A stretch of DNA of 14,253 bases from Euryarchaeota archaeon UBA501 (GTDB lineage Archaea; Thermoplasmatota; Poseidoniia; Poseidoniales; Thalassarchaeaceae): the NCBI GenBank assembly GCA_002505685.1, contig DAVT01000070.1, forward strand, positions 2,115 through 16,367, written 5' to 3'. The notes under the pieces are model-generated. The model saw only the letters and a program-made list of their open reading frames with translations, searched no databases and was not told the origin of the DNA. The position numbers and the translations under genes were made by a program. This document shows positions 7,510-13,739 of this stretch, in pieces. How positions within the stretch are numbered: the first letter of the stretch is position 1; each line of letters starts with the position of its first letter.

Positions 7510-8538
7510 CTACATCTCCAGAAGCACCAACTTCCAGCCGTGCTCAGCAAAGGCTGGTGCTGCTCGCTCCATGAATTCGTCGTCGGGAACAATGCCGATG
7601 ATGGCGCCTCCAGAACCTGGTTGCTTGGCGCATGAACCGAATTCTCTGGCTAATCGTACCATGGTGAGATTTTCTCCGAGGGCATCTTCCCCAAACAATT
7701 CAGTACGCAAATCAAAATTGCGATCAATTTCGATGTGTAATGCCTGCATATCTCCAGCCACAAGAGCCTCTTTACCCCGGTGTGCGCACCATGCCAATTC
7801 GTTGATGACACGTACCATCACCGGTTCCTGTTCGGCCCACCGAGAGGGTAAATCTGCGTGAATCTTACCGGATTCTATTCCAGTCCCTCCATGAGCAAGC
7901 CACATTTGAGGAAGCAGTGATTCATCCATGTGTGAATATGCACCCCAGCCGCGCCCAACCATGAGTTCCTCTCGAAAATCCATGTGCAACATGCGATTGT
8001 AGGCTTGAGGGAGGCGGTCTTGCAAACCCCCGTGAATATCCAAACGATCCGTCTCGACCTTCAAGACCATGTCTGCAACCGCATGAGGAGGCAGAGCAGT
8101 TCCAAGGCCGTGGTGTGTCAGCAAGCATCGAATGACTGATGTGATGACTGCTGATGAACCAGCAAGACCCACCTGTCGTGGAATATCAGTTTCCAATTCT
8201 AGACTGAATCCACTCGCTTCAATCGCCAACCCACTGGCAACACACTCTTCTTGGAAATGAATGAGGGCACCCAATACCAATCGCGAAAGGCCATCTTGAC
8301 TCAAATCGGGTGCGTTTTCGGAAAGCGCTGCAAGAGATTTGAACTGCAACTTTTCGTCACCGCATTTGAGGTCGATGGTGAAGTCCCAACGATTTTCGTG
8401 GGGTGTCAAAACGCATCTAGCTCGCCAATTTCGAGCGAGAGATGAGATACACTGTCCATTGTACCCATCGGAGGGGTTTCCGAGTATCCCAATCCGGGCA
8501 GGGATGGAACAGAATATGGCCTCAGCCCCTCGGCGCAT
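7510..8538 (-). CDS. Glucuronokinase-like GHMP kinase
   Basis: This 342-residue GHMP kinase shares diagnostic stretches with plant glucuronokinase, which converts glucuronate and ATP to glucuronate-1-phosphate. The N-terminal motif is PARIGILGNPSDGYNG (13-28), with the GNPSD signature of that family. The ATP-binding motif is IPRQVGLAGSSAV (119-131). Next come GGLQDRLPQAYNRMLHMDF (170-188) and NFDLRTELFGEDALG (274-288). Motif 3 is KQPGSGGAI (305-313). All GHMP motifs are intact and the length is typical. It heads a minus-strand operon with the GH67-like gene (2 bp away) and a hypothetical protein, and diverges from a sugar nucleotidyltransferase gene. That context fits a glucuronate salvage route: release, anomeric phosphorylation, nucleotide transfer. 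The ATG is preceded by GAGG only 3 nt away, so a leaderless transcript from the shared box near 8566 may be used. Kinase identity is secure; glucuronate as substrate is likely but inferred. Confidence 0.85.
   Translation of the reverse strand: MRRGAEAIFCSIPARIGILGNPSDGYNGQCISSLARNWRARCVLTPHENRWDFTIDLKCGDEKLQFKSLAALSENAPDLSQDGLSRLVLGALIHFQEECVASGLAIEASGFSLELETDIPRQVGLAGSSAVITSVIRCLLTHHGLGTALPPHAVADMVLKVETDRLDIHGGLQDRLPQAYNRMLHMDFREELMVGRGWGAYSHMDESLLPQMWLAHGGTGIESGKIHADLPSRWAEQEPVMVRVINELAWCAHRGKEALVAGDMQALHIEIDRNFDLRTELFGEDALGENLTMVRLAREFGSCAKQPGSGGAIIGIVPDDEFMERAAPAFAEHGWKLVLLEM
7516..7519 (-). promoter_or_regulatory. Shine-Dalgarno-like GGAG for the GH67-like gene
   Basis: On the minus strand GGAG (continuing GGAGATG) lies 8 nt before the ATG at 7507, inside the last codons of the glucuronokinase-like gene. 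This supports the chosen start (rather than the internal Met at residue 6) and translational coupling of the two genes. Confidence 0.55.
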
Positions 8539-8561
8539 ATGCCTCGACTCTAGTTCACGGG

Positions 8562-8569
8562 TATCTTAA
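8562..8569. promoter_or_regulatory. Shared TATA-like box for divergent genes
   Basis: TATCTTAA lies in the 55-bp gap between the two start codons at 8538 (minus) and 8594 (plus). Its centre is 28 bp from each start codon, the distance expected for an archaeal TATA box driving leaderless transcripts. It reads TATCTTAA on one strand and TTAAGATA on the other, so one element may serve both directions. No other AT-rich stretch lies in the gap. Confidence 0.45.
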
Positions 8570-8593
8570 TTCCGTTGACGGCAAGCGGGTGTC

Positions 8594-9301
8594 ATGGCGG
8601 GCTCAGAATCTCCAATCTGGGCTGTGGTCCCTGCAGCTGGATTGGGGACAAGAATGGCAGAAAACGCCGTACTGGGCTGCAAAGAGTTGGTTGAAGTTGA
8701 TGGGGAAACAATGCTTGAACACACGATTTTAGAACTTGAAAAGGCTGGAATTGAGCAGATTGTAATCGTTTCATCTCCCAACAAGCCAGCCATAGATCAC
8801 GCGTTGTCAGGAAGGGGGGTTACAATCACTCATCAAAGCGAGCCAAGTGGCCTTGTGGACGCTGTCGAATGTGCCCGAAATATCATGGGAGGGGGAGCGT
8901 GCCTTGTCGCCTTACCTGATGTCATGTTCACTGATGTGAACCCATCTGCTACGTTGCTAGCAGAATTTGATGAAGACACATTACTCACCGTGGTTCGGGT
9001 TGAAGAAAAATGGGGTAATCAACTCAATGATACAGGGCGAATCACCGAAATAGATGGTATGAAAATTCGGGGGATATCGGATAAACATCCGGAACGAGGT
9101 TTTCCCTTAGGAGAATTACGAATCACGGGTAGAGCCATTTGGACTGAAGATTTCTGGAAACACAACGATGGTAACGAGGTTTCGACATTACGCAAGTTGG
9201 CTGCATTGGAAAAATTGTCTGCTTCAATTGTAAAAACGAAATACATAGATGTGGGCAACCCTAAAGGTTACGAATATGCCCAGTCTATTTTCAATCGATG
9301 A
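8594..9301 (+). CDS. Sugar-1-phosphate nucleotidyltransferase (RmlA/GalU-like)
   Basis: This 235-residue NTP-transferase family protein would join a sugar-1-phosphate to a nucleoside triphosphate, giving an NDP-sugar and pyrophosphate. The N-terminal nucleotide-binding motif is VVPAAGLGTRM (11-21), followed by CKELVEVDG (29-37), where Lys30 takes the place of the conserved PK or SK lysine. The sugar-nucleotide stretch EPSGLVDAV is at 83-91, the metal-binding Asp109 is in LPDVMF, and the second metal Asp219 is in YIDVGNPKGYEYA (217-229). It is shorter than typical RmlA or GalU (about 290-300 residues) because the C-terminal region is reduced. It is divergent from the glucuronokinase-like gene and appears to share its promoter, which suggests that it uses that kinase's product, possibly making UDP-glucuronate. 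Nucleotide and sugar specificity cannot be read from the sequence. The 3' end overlaps the convergent gene by 11 bp. Confidence 0.85.
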   Translation: MAGSESPIWAVVPAAGLGTRMAENAVLGCKELVEVDGETMLEHTILELEKAGIEQIVIVSSPNKPAIDHALSGRGVTITHQSEPSGLVDAVECARNIMGGGACLVALPDVMFTDVNPSATLLAEFDEDTLLTVVRVEEKWGNQLNDTGRITEIDGMKIRGISDKHPERGFPLGELRITGRAIWTEDFWKHNDGNEVSTLRKLAALEKLSASIVKTKYIDVGNPKGYEYAQSIFNR

Positions 9302-10124
9302 GGATTCTGCCTCCAACCTCAGGGACAACATGATTTATCTCTGCTGCTCTCTGCATCATTTCATCAACGAAAATTTGTGGATCCACCGTGTTACCGGGGT
9401 CCATTCCATAGTGCATCGGCACAATCAATTTGGGGTTCAGTGCCAAAGCCAAATCCACAGCTTCATCGTGACGGAGGTTGTCATTACCATTGATACAAGC
9501 GAAAATCAAATCGTAGTTTTCAGATGCATTTTGGAATGCCTCATGCCAACCAGGATACGGTCGACTATCTCCCATGTGGAGTACAGTGGATTTCTCAAAA
9601 TTCATTACATAACCGAGGTACCATGCTCCATTTTCATTGATGTCAAGTTCTTCATGTGCGGCAGGGATTGCGTGGATATTGATACCATCGACACACGTCG
9701 AATCAGAGCCCATCATGGGTATGATTCGACTGTGCTCAATCCCCCACCCCGTAAGTAAATCCACAGAACGGTTTGGTACAACGAATCGAAGGTTCGGAAA
9801 GTGTGTCGCGAGTCTAGGTATGGAAACAGGACAGATGTGGTCATCATGCCAGTGAGTACACAGTACCAAGTCAGGTTCGGGATGCTCTTCGGGTTCGAGG
9901 GGGAATTCGCCGAGGAGCTTGCCCCAACGATCGCCTGCAAACAAATCTCGCCACCACGGGTCGATGAGGACGAGGGGGCCATTCTGGAAACGAACCATCC
10001 ATGAGGCTTGTGTAAGCCACCAAGCTGCGATTGGAGAATCGATTGTGGCTTCCATTTGCGCTTTCAGTTCAACTCCTCTGCATACCGGTTGCGTCCGGTG
10101 TTCGGGAATCACCCAGTCTGCCAT
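9291..10124 (-). CDS. UlaG-like metallo-beta-lactamase-fold hydrolase
   Basis: This 277-residue (from the ATG at 10124) metal-dependent hydrolase has the beta-lactamase fold of the UlaG family, whose founding member opens the lactone of L-ascorbate-6-phosphate. Metal ligands are in THWHDDH (His91, His93, Asp95, His96), PAAHEE (His157), HMGDSRPY (Asp186) and VPMHYGM (His238). The GYVMNFEKSTVLHMGDS stretch (171-187) is typical of UlaG-type proteins. It is predicted to be cytoplasmic. The open frame continues upstream of 10124 and past the divergent gene's start, so I chose the first ATG that does not overlap; GTG codons at 10142 and 10175 are alternatives and no clear ribosome binding site decides. 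UlaG-like proteins act on varied substrates, including lactones, phosphate diesters and nucleotides. The neighbouring uronic-acid genes make a sugar lactone plausible, but this is inference. Confidence 0.8.
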   Translation of the reverse strand: MADWVIPEHRTQPVCRGVELKAQMEATIDSPIAAWWLTQASWMVRFQNGPLVLIDPWWRDLFAGDRWGKLLGEFPLEPEEHPEPDLVLCTHWHDDHICPVSIPRLATHFPNLRFVVPNRSVDLLTGWGIEHSRIIPMMGSDSTCVDGINIHAIPAAHEELDINENGAWYLGYVMNFEKSTVLHMGDSRPYPGWHEAFQNASENYDLIFACINGNDNLRHDEAVDLALALNPKLIVPMHYGMDPGNTVDPQIFVDEMMQRAAEINHVVPEVGGRILID

Positions 10125-10178
10125 GGTATCGCGAACGCTCACAGGACCTTCAGGTTCACCCTCGCGTGAGCGCACCCG

Positions 10179-10197
10179 CTTGAGGCGAAGCCTCAAG
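10179..10197. repeat. Perfect 8-bp inverted repeat with GAA loop in divergent intergenic region
   Basis: CTTGAGGC, a GAA spacer, and GCCTCAAG form a perfect stem-loop between the UlaG-like and M28-transporter start codons. It lies 24 bp upstream of the ATG at 10222 and just upstream of the alternative GTG at 10175 on the minus strand. It could be a dyad operator, a leader hairpin affecting translation, or a dispersed repeat. There is no T-run next to it, so it is not a typical terminator. The gap around it lacks a clear TATA box. Confidence 0.55.
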
Positions 10198-10221
10198 ATG
10201 ACAACCTGAGTCGGAAAAGCG

Positions 10222-12840
10222 ATGTCTCGCAGTGGGAAGCACTCCGTGCTACTCGTACTCACCCTACTGCTGACCGCCTTGTTGCCGGGCGAAATCATAC
10301 CGGTTGAGGTGCAACAAGAAACGCCACCGGCTTGGCCTGAAGGTAGCAATGCATACGATAACATGGTCTCAATGGCGGATTTTGGTTACCGCCAGATTGA
10401 CTCTACTGCAAATGTGAATGCACGTAATTGGATTGCAAGTGAACTCGAATCGATGGGTTACGAAGTCGAGAGGCAACCCTTCACAACACAAGTCTGTGAC
10501 AATTGTGAGAACATTGTCGTAACCATCAATGGAACACTAGAGGATGATTGGATTGTGGTTGGAGCCCACCACGATGCTATCTGTTACTCTCCACCACCAT
10601 TGATTGGTCAAACATACGTTGGTTGTACCAACACCGGTGCCTACGACGATGGTACTGGATCAGGTGCTTTGTTGGAATTGGCGAGAACCTTTGCCGAATG
10701 GAATGGAACGCCCCTGCATACCTGGAAATTGGGATGGTGGGACTACGAAGAATGGCAAGGTTCCAGTAGTCCAGAAGGAGGAGGCAAGGGTAGTCTACAC
10801 TTTGTTGAAGAGCAAATTCCGGGCCACGTCAATGTGACATACATCAACTTGGACATGTTTGCCCTAAACTGGCCCGTCCCGACACCCTTGGCCAGTCAAC
10901 TCTCTGGTTGTGACGAAGAATTCTGGACATTGTACATGTTTACTTCACCGGTTGATGATTGGTCCTATTACGAAAATGAAGGGCTTGAAGTCACAGACGA
11001 ATTGATTTCCAATGCCGAATGGTTCCAAAATCATCTCAAGGAAATCAATACCAATTTATCTCACCCAGAAGAATGGGTTCGTGTAATCGACGATACAAAG
11101 GGGAATTCTGATCACTACAATTTCATCATGAATAACCACACGGCAACCTGGATACGTGGGCAGCATCAGTATATCCATGAAGAAGGCGATACCTGTGAAC
11201 AAACACCCAAACACTCCCAAGCAGATTCCGTAACCACTGTCAACGCGATGGCTGGCGGAAGGCCCAATGTCGAATCAGGTTTGCAAACAGGCTTGGATAT
11301 CGTCGCGACCATGGCTTGGTGGGATTGGGATGCTACGGCAACAGGTGACGTTGAGGATGAGGAAGATGCCGCATTCAATGGAAAGGGAGAACTCTCGATG
11401 GTTTTCTTTGTCCCATGGCTAATCTGTTTATTTTGTCTGGTTGGATTTATCACGGTGCGCAGGGATCAATTCCAACTCGGATTTATCATTGAAGAGGAAG
11501 AAGAGGTCGAGTACAAACCAGAAAATCAGGTGATTCCATCTGGAAACTCATTGGTTGAGAGTTATCGATCTCGAGTCGTTACATTGTGTGTATTGTACAT
11601 CGCACAAGGTCTGCCTTGGGGATTCATTACCGTGACTTTTGTCACGTTCCTAGCTGTCGAGGGTGTTTCAGAAGGAATGATTGCGAAGCTTTTGTTGGTG
11701 GGTACACTGCCTTGGACGTTCAAGTTCTTGTGGGGGCCGGTGATTGATAGATACCAATACCGCCCCATGGGACGACGACGACCTTGGATCTTGTTCGCAG
11801 AAGCAGGAATGATCTTGACCCTTTCACTCATTCTGTTCGTCCCAGATCCCAGTTCAAACTTCAATGCCGTTGTTGGGATTTTCCTTGTGTACAATGTCTT
11901 CACTTCCCTGCAAGATGTCAGTACAGATGCCTTAGCAGTCGACATCCTTCGTTCTGATGAATTTGAAAAAGTCAACAGTTACATGTTTAGTTCGAAACTG
12001 GTGGGTGGGATGATTGGCGGGGCAGGGCTTGGTACAATCATTGGTTTCATTGGCATCAAGGGCGCGATTTTACTGCAAATTCCAGTTCTTTTGCTGATTA
12101 TGATGGTTCCCTTGTTCATGACGGAGCGCCCTGGTGATATTCGATTTCCATGGATTAAAGCGGAGCGTGAAATATGGTCTGAACCGAAAGAAGAACAACG
12201 TAACTTTGCGCAAATTCTCTCAAACATTCGAACCGCATTTTCACTACGCTCAGCTCAACTTGGAATTGTACTGAGTTTAGCGAAATCTTTGTCCTTCTTC
12301 TTGATTCCAATTTTACCAATTCTATTTGTGCGAGAGTTGGGCTGGGAAGAGGCAGGTTTCAACGCCACAAAGGGTGGTTTGTTGGTGCTTGTATTGATGC
12401 TAGGTTACATTATAGGTGGGCAATTGGGGAAGCGATTCGGAGGTAAATCGATCATCATATACTCCACTTTGGCACTGGTCATGATTAGTATTACTTGGGG
12501 GTCTACCGAACCACTGTGGGACAACCGAATCTTCTTGGTTTCAATTTGGTCAATGCACACATTCTGCCAGGGTATGGTTTACATCAACATCTTCTCCCTA
12601 ATGTTGAAAATCACTTGGCCTGAAGTGGGAGGTACACAGTTTACCGCCTACATGGCAATGATGAACCTTTCAGCCGTAATCGGTTATGCCTTGACTGAAC
12701 CGTTTGCAAATCGATTTGATTATTCATCGCTGATTATCCTCGGTGCAGTCCTCGAGTCGATTATCATCCTCTGTGTGATGTTCATCGACCCTGATGAAAC
12801 ACGCCGTGTACTTGGAACTTCAACAACTGAAAATGCTTGA
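10222..12840 (+). CDS. Fused secreted M28 peptidase and AmpG-like MFS transporter
   Basis: This 872-residue protein joins two modules. Residues 1-28 look like a signal peptide (hydrophobic core LLVLTLLLTALLPG). Residues about 40-360 form an M28 zinc aminopeptidase domain: GAHHDA (His116, Asp118), YDDGTG (Asp142), YEEWQG (catalytic Glu176, zinc Glu177), NLDMF (Asp211), SDHYNF (296-301), and a final His319 in YIHEEGDT. Several cysteines fit an extracytoplasmic, disulfide-containing domain. A transmembrane helix at about 393-413 and an acidic linker follow. Residues about 441-872 form a 12-helix MFS transporter of the AmpG type (YIAQGLPWGF, PWTFKFLWGPVIDRY, GRRRPWI, SLQDVSTDALAVD). The topology is coherent: peptidase outside, linker inside, MFS amino terminus inside. 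The protein may cut extracellular peptides and import the products. AmpG permeases move muropeptides, but the cargo here is unknown. No strong ribosome binding site precedes the ATG. The stop abuts the glutaredoxin stop. Confidence 0.9.
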   Translation: MSRSGKHSVLLVLTLLLTALLPGEIIPVEVQQETPPAWPEGSNAYDNMVSMADFGYRQIDSTANVNARNWIASELESMGYEVERQPFTTQVCDNCENIVVTINGTLEDDWIVVGAHHDAICYSPPPLIGQTYVGCTNTGAYDDGTGSGALLELARTFAEWNGTPLHTWKLGWWDYEEWQGSSSPEGGGKGSLHFVEEQIPGHVNVTYINLDMFALNWPVPTPLASQLSGCDEEFWTLYMFTSPVDDWSYYENEGLEVTDELISNAEWFQNHLKEINTNLSHPEEWVRVIDDTKGNSDHYNFIMNNHTATWIRGQHQYIHEEGDTCEQTPKHSQADSVTTVNAMAGGRPNVESGLQTGLDIVATMAWWDWDATATGDVEDEEDAAFNGKGELSMVFFVPWLICLFCLVGFITVRRDQFQLGFIIEEEEEVEYKPENQVIPSGNSLVESYRSRVVTLCVLYIAQGLPWGFITVTFVTFLAVEGVSEGMIAKLLLVGTLPWTFKFLWGPVIDRYQYRPMGRRRPWILFAEAGMILTLSLILFVPDPSSNFNAVVGIFLVYNVFTSLQDVSTDALAVDILRSDEFEKVNSYMFSSKLVGGMIGGAGLGTIIGFIGIKGAILLQIPVLLLIMMVPLFMTERPGDIRFPWIKAEREIWSEPKEEQRNFAQILSNIRTAFSLRSAQLGIVLSLAKSLSFFLIPILPILFVRELGWEEAGFNATKGGLLVLVLMLGYIIGGQLGKRFGGKSIIIYSTLALVMISITWGSTEPLWDNRIFLVSIWSMHTFCQGMVYINIFSLMLKITWPEVGGTQFTAYMAMMNLSAVIGYALTEPFANRFDYSSLIILGAVLESIIILCVMFIDPDETRRVLGTSTTENA

Positions 12841-13110
12841 TTAGAGGTAGTCCTCTAGATTGTCCGAGCCGCCAACAAAGATGGGGTCGTCACCACGGAT
12901 ATCGAAGACAACTGGTACAGTACGATGACCAGTCATTGCAACGAACTCCATCCTAAGTTGGCGATCCTTCTGCACATTAACTTCTGTCCAAGATAATTTG
13001 TGGCCATCGAGATATCGCTTCGCCTTGAAACAATAAGGACAAACATCCGTGCTGACGATGAAGAAATCAGAATCTGCCCGATTCAACAATGCCATCGCCC
13101 GTTCGCTCAT
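12841..13110 (-). CDS. Glutaredoxin-like thiol-disulfide oxidoreductase
   Basis: This 89-residue protein is a classical glutaredoxin fold with a CPYC active site (Cys24-Pro-Tyr-Cys27), the cis-proline motif TVPVVF (Pro66 in TVP) and the glutathione-side GGSDNLEDYL tail (80-89). It would reduce protein or low-molecular-weight disulfides in the cytoplasm; archaea often use it with thioredoxin reductase or other thiols rather than glutathione. An internal Met at residue 6 is an alternative start. It is the last gene of a minus-strand cluster, 25 bp after the alpha/beta-hydrolase gene. Its stop codon directly abuts the stop codon of the peptidase-transporter gene, with no bases between. The functional link to the hydrolase is unclear. 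Confidence 0.9.
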   Translation of the reverse strand: MSERAMALLNRADSDFFIVSTDVCPYCFKAKRYLDGHKLSWTEVNVQKDRQLRMEFVAMTGHRTVPVVFDIRGDDPIFVGGSDNLEDYL

Positions 13111-13135
13111 GGACCTCGCAAGCAGTTGCCCTTCA

Positions 13136-13729
13136 TCAACCGTTGTCTGCGATTTGTGCAGTTGTTTGCACCCAATTCACCAATTCTTGTTGTTGGGCTA
13201 GGTTGACCATATGCCCTTTGTGATGTCGAATGATTGTGACATCCCAACCTGCCTCGTTGAAAATTTCCACCGTTTGATCCGCCTGCCACATCGGCACGAT
13301 GTGATCGGATTCACCATGCATTGAGATGAGGCGCTTTGATTCGCATTCAGCCAAGGCGAGACGGAGTTCAACAGGACGTGCACTCTTTCCCCCAATGACA
13401 ATTACACCAATAATTTGTGCAGCGAAATCGGTTGCCAGCAATTCTTGAGCCAATGCACTACCTTGACTGAATCCACCCACAATCAGTGGACCTTGAGGGA
13501 TTTGAGAAATTAGAGATGACAGACTCTCATCGACTTGAGCTAGAGTTTCACCATCGAGTGGTGTCTCCGGAGGGGCGTCTCGAATCCACCATCCACTTCC
13601 ACGCTCGGGGTGCTTGAATGGGCCTTCGGGCAACAATATGTTCCAACCCGGAGGGCAAAGGGTTTCAGCCAAAGGACGAATCATTTCAGGTGTACCAGTC
13701 AAGCCATGAAGCATGACCAAGGTGCCCAT
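13136..13729 (-). CDS. Small alpha/beta-hydrolase (phospholipase/carboxylesterase family)
   Basis: This roughly 197-residue protein is a serine hydrolase of the phospholipase/carboxylesterase type, near the typical 200-220 residue length. It has the oxyanion-hole region VMLHGLTG, the nucleophile elbow GGFSQGSA (Ser in FSQGS), HGESDHIVP with the catalytic Asp, and HHKGHMV with the catalytic His. It would hydrolyse small esters or thioesters in the cytoplasm; no signal peptide is present. I chose the ATG at 13729, because GAGGG lies 5 nt upstream, overlapping the stop of the preceding gene; a TTG at 13750 would overlap that gene and is less likely. The cluster order is unknown surface-type protein, hydrolase, glutaredoxin. 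The natural substrate is unknown. Confidence 0.88.
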   Translation of the reverse strand: MGTLVMLHGLTGTPEMIRPLAETLCPPGWNILLPEGPFKHPERGSGWWIRDAPPETPLDGETLAQVDESLSSLISQIPQGPLIVGGFSQGSALAQELLATDFAAQIIGVIVIGGKSARPVELRLALAECESKRLISMHGESDHIVPMWQADQTVEIFNEAGWDVTIIRHHKGHMVNLAQQQELVNWVQTTAQIADNG

Positions 13730-13734
13730 TGAAT

Positions 13735-13739
13735 CCCTC
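13735..13739 (-). promoter_or_regulatory. Shine-Dalgarno GAGGG fixing the hydrolase start
   Basis: On the minus strand GAGGG overlaps the TGA stop of the upstream gene and ends 5 nt before the ATG at 13729. It favours this start over the upstream TTG at 13750. Confidence 0.6.

Noticed and set aside
9249..9758. 169-codon plus-strand open frame over the UlaG-like gene.
   Set aside because: It lies antisense to a gene with intact metal-binding motifs and has no recognisable features or ribosome binding site.
10179..10197. Hairpin as a transcription terminator.
   Set aside because: It sits between divergent starts, where no transcript ends, and has no adjacent T-run.
10125..10364. Longer UlaG-like protein starting at 10364.
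   Set aside because: It would overlap 143 bp of the divergent peptidase-transporter gene, including its signal peptide, and the added sequence looks like antisense translation.
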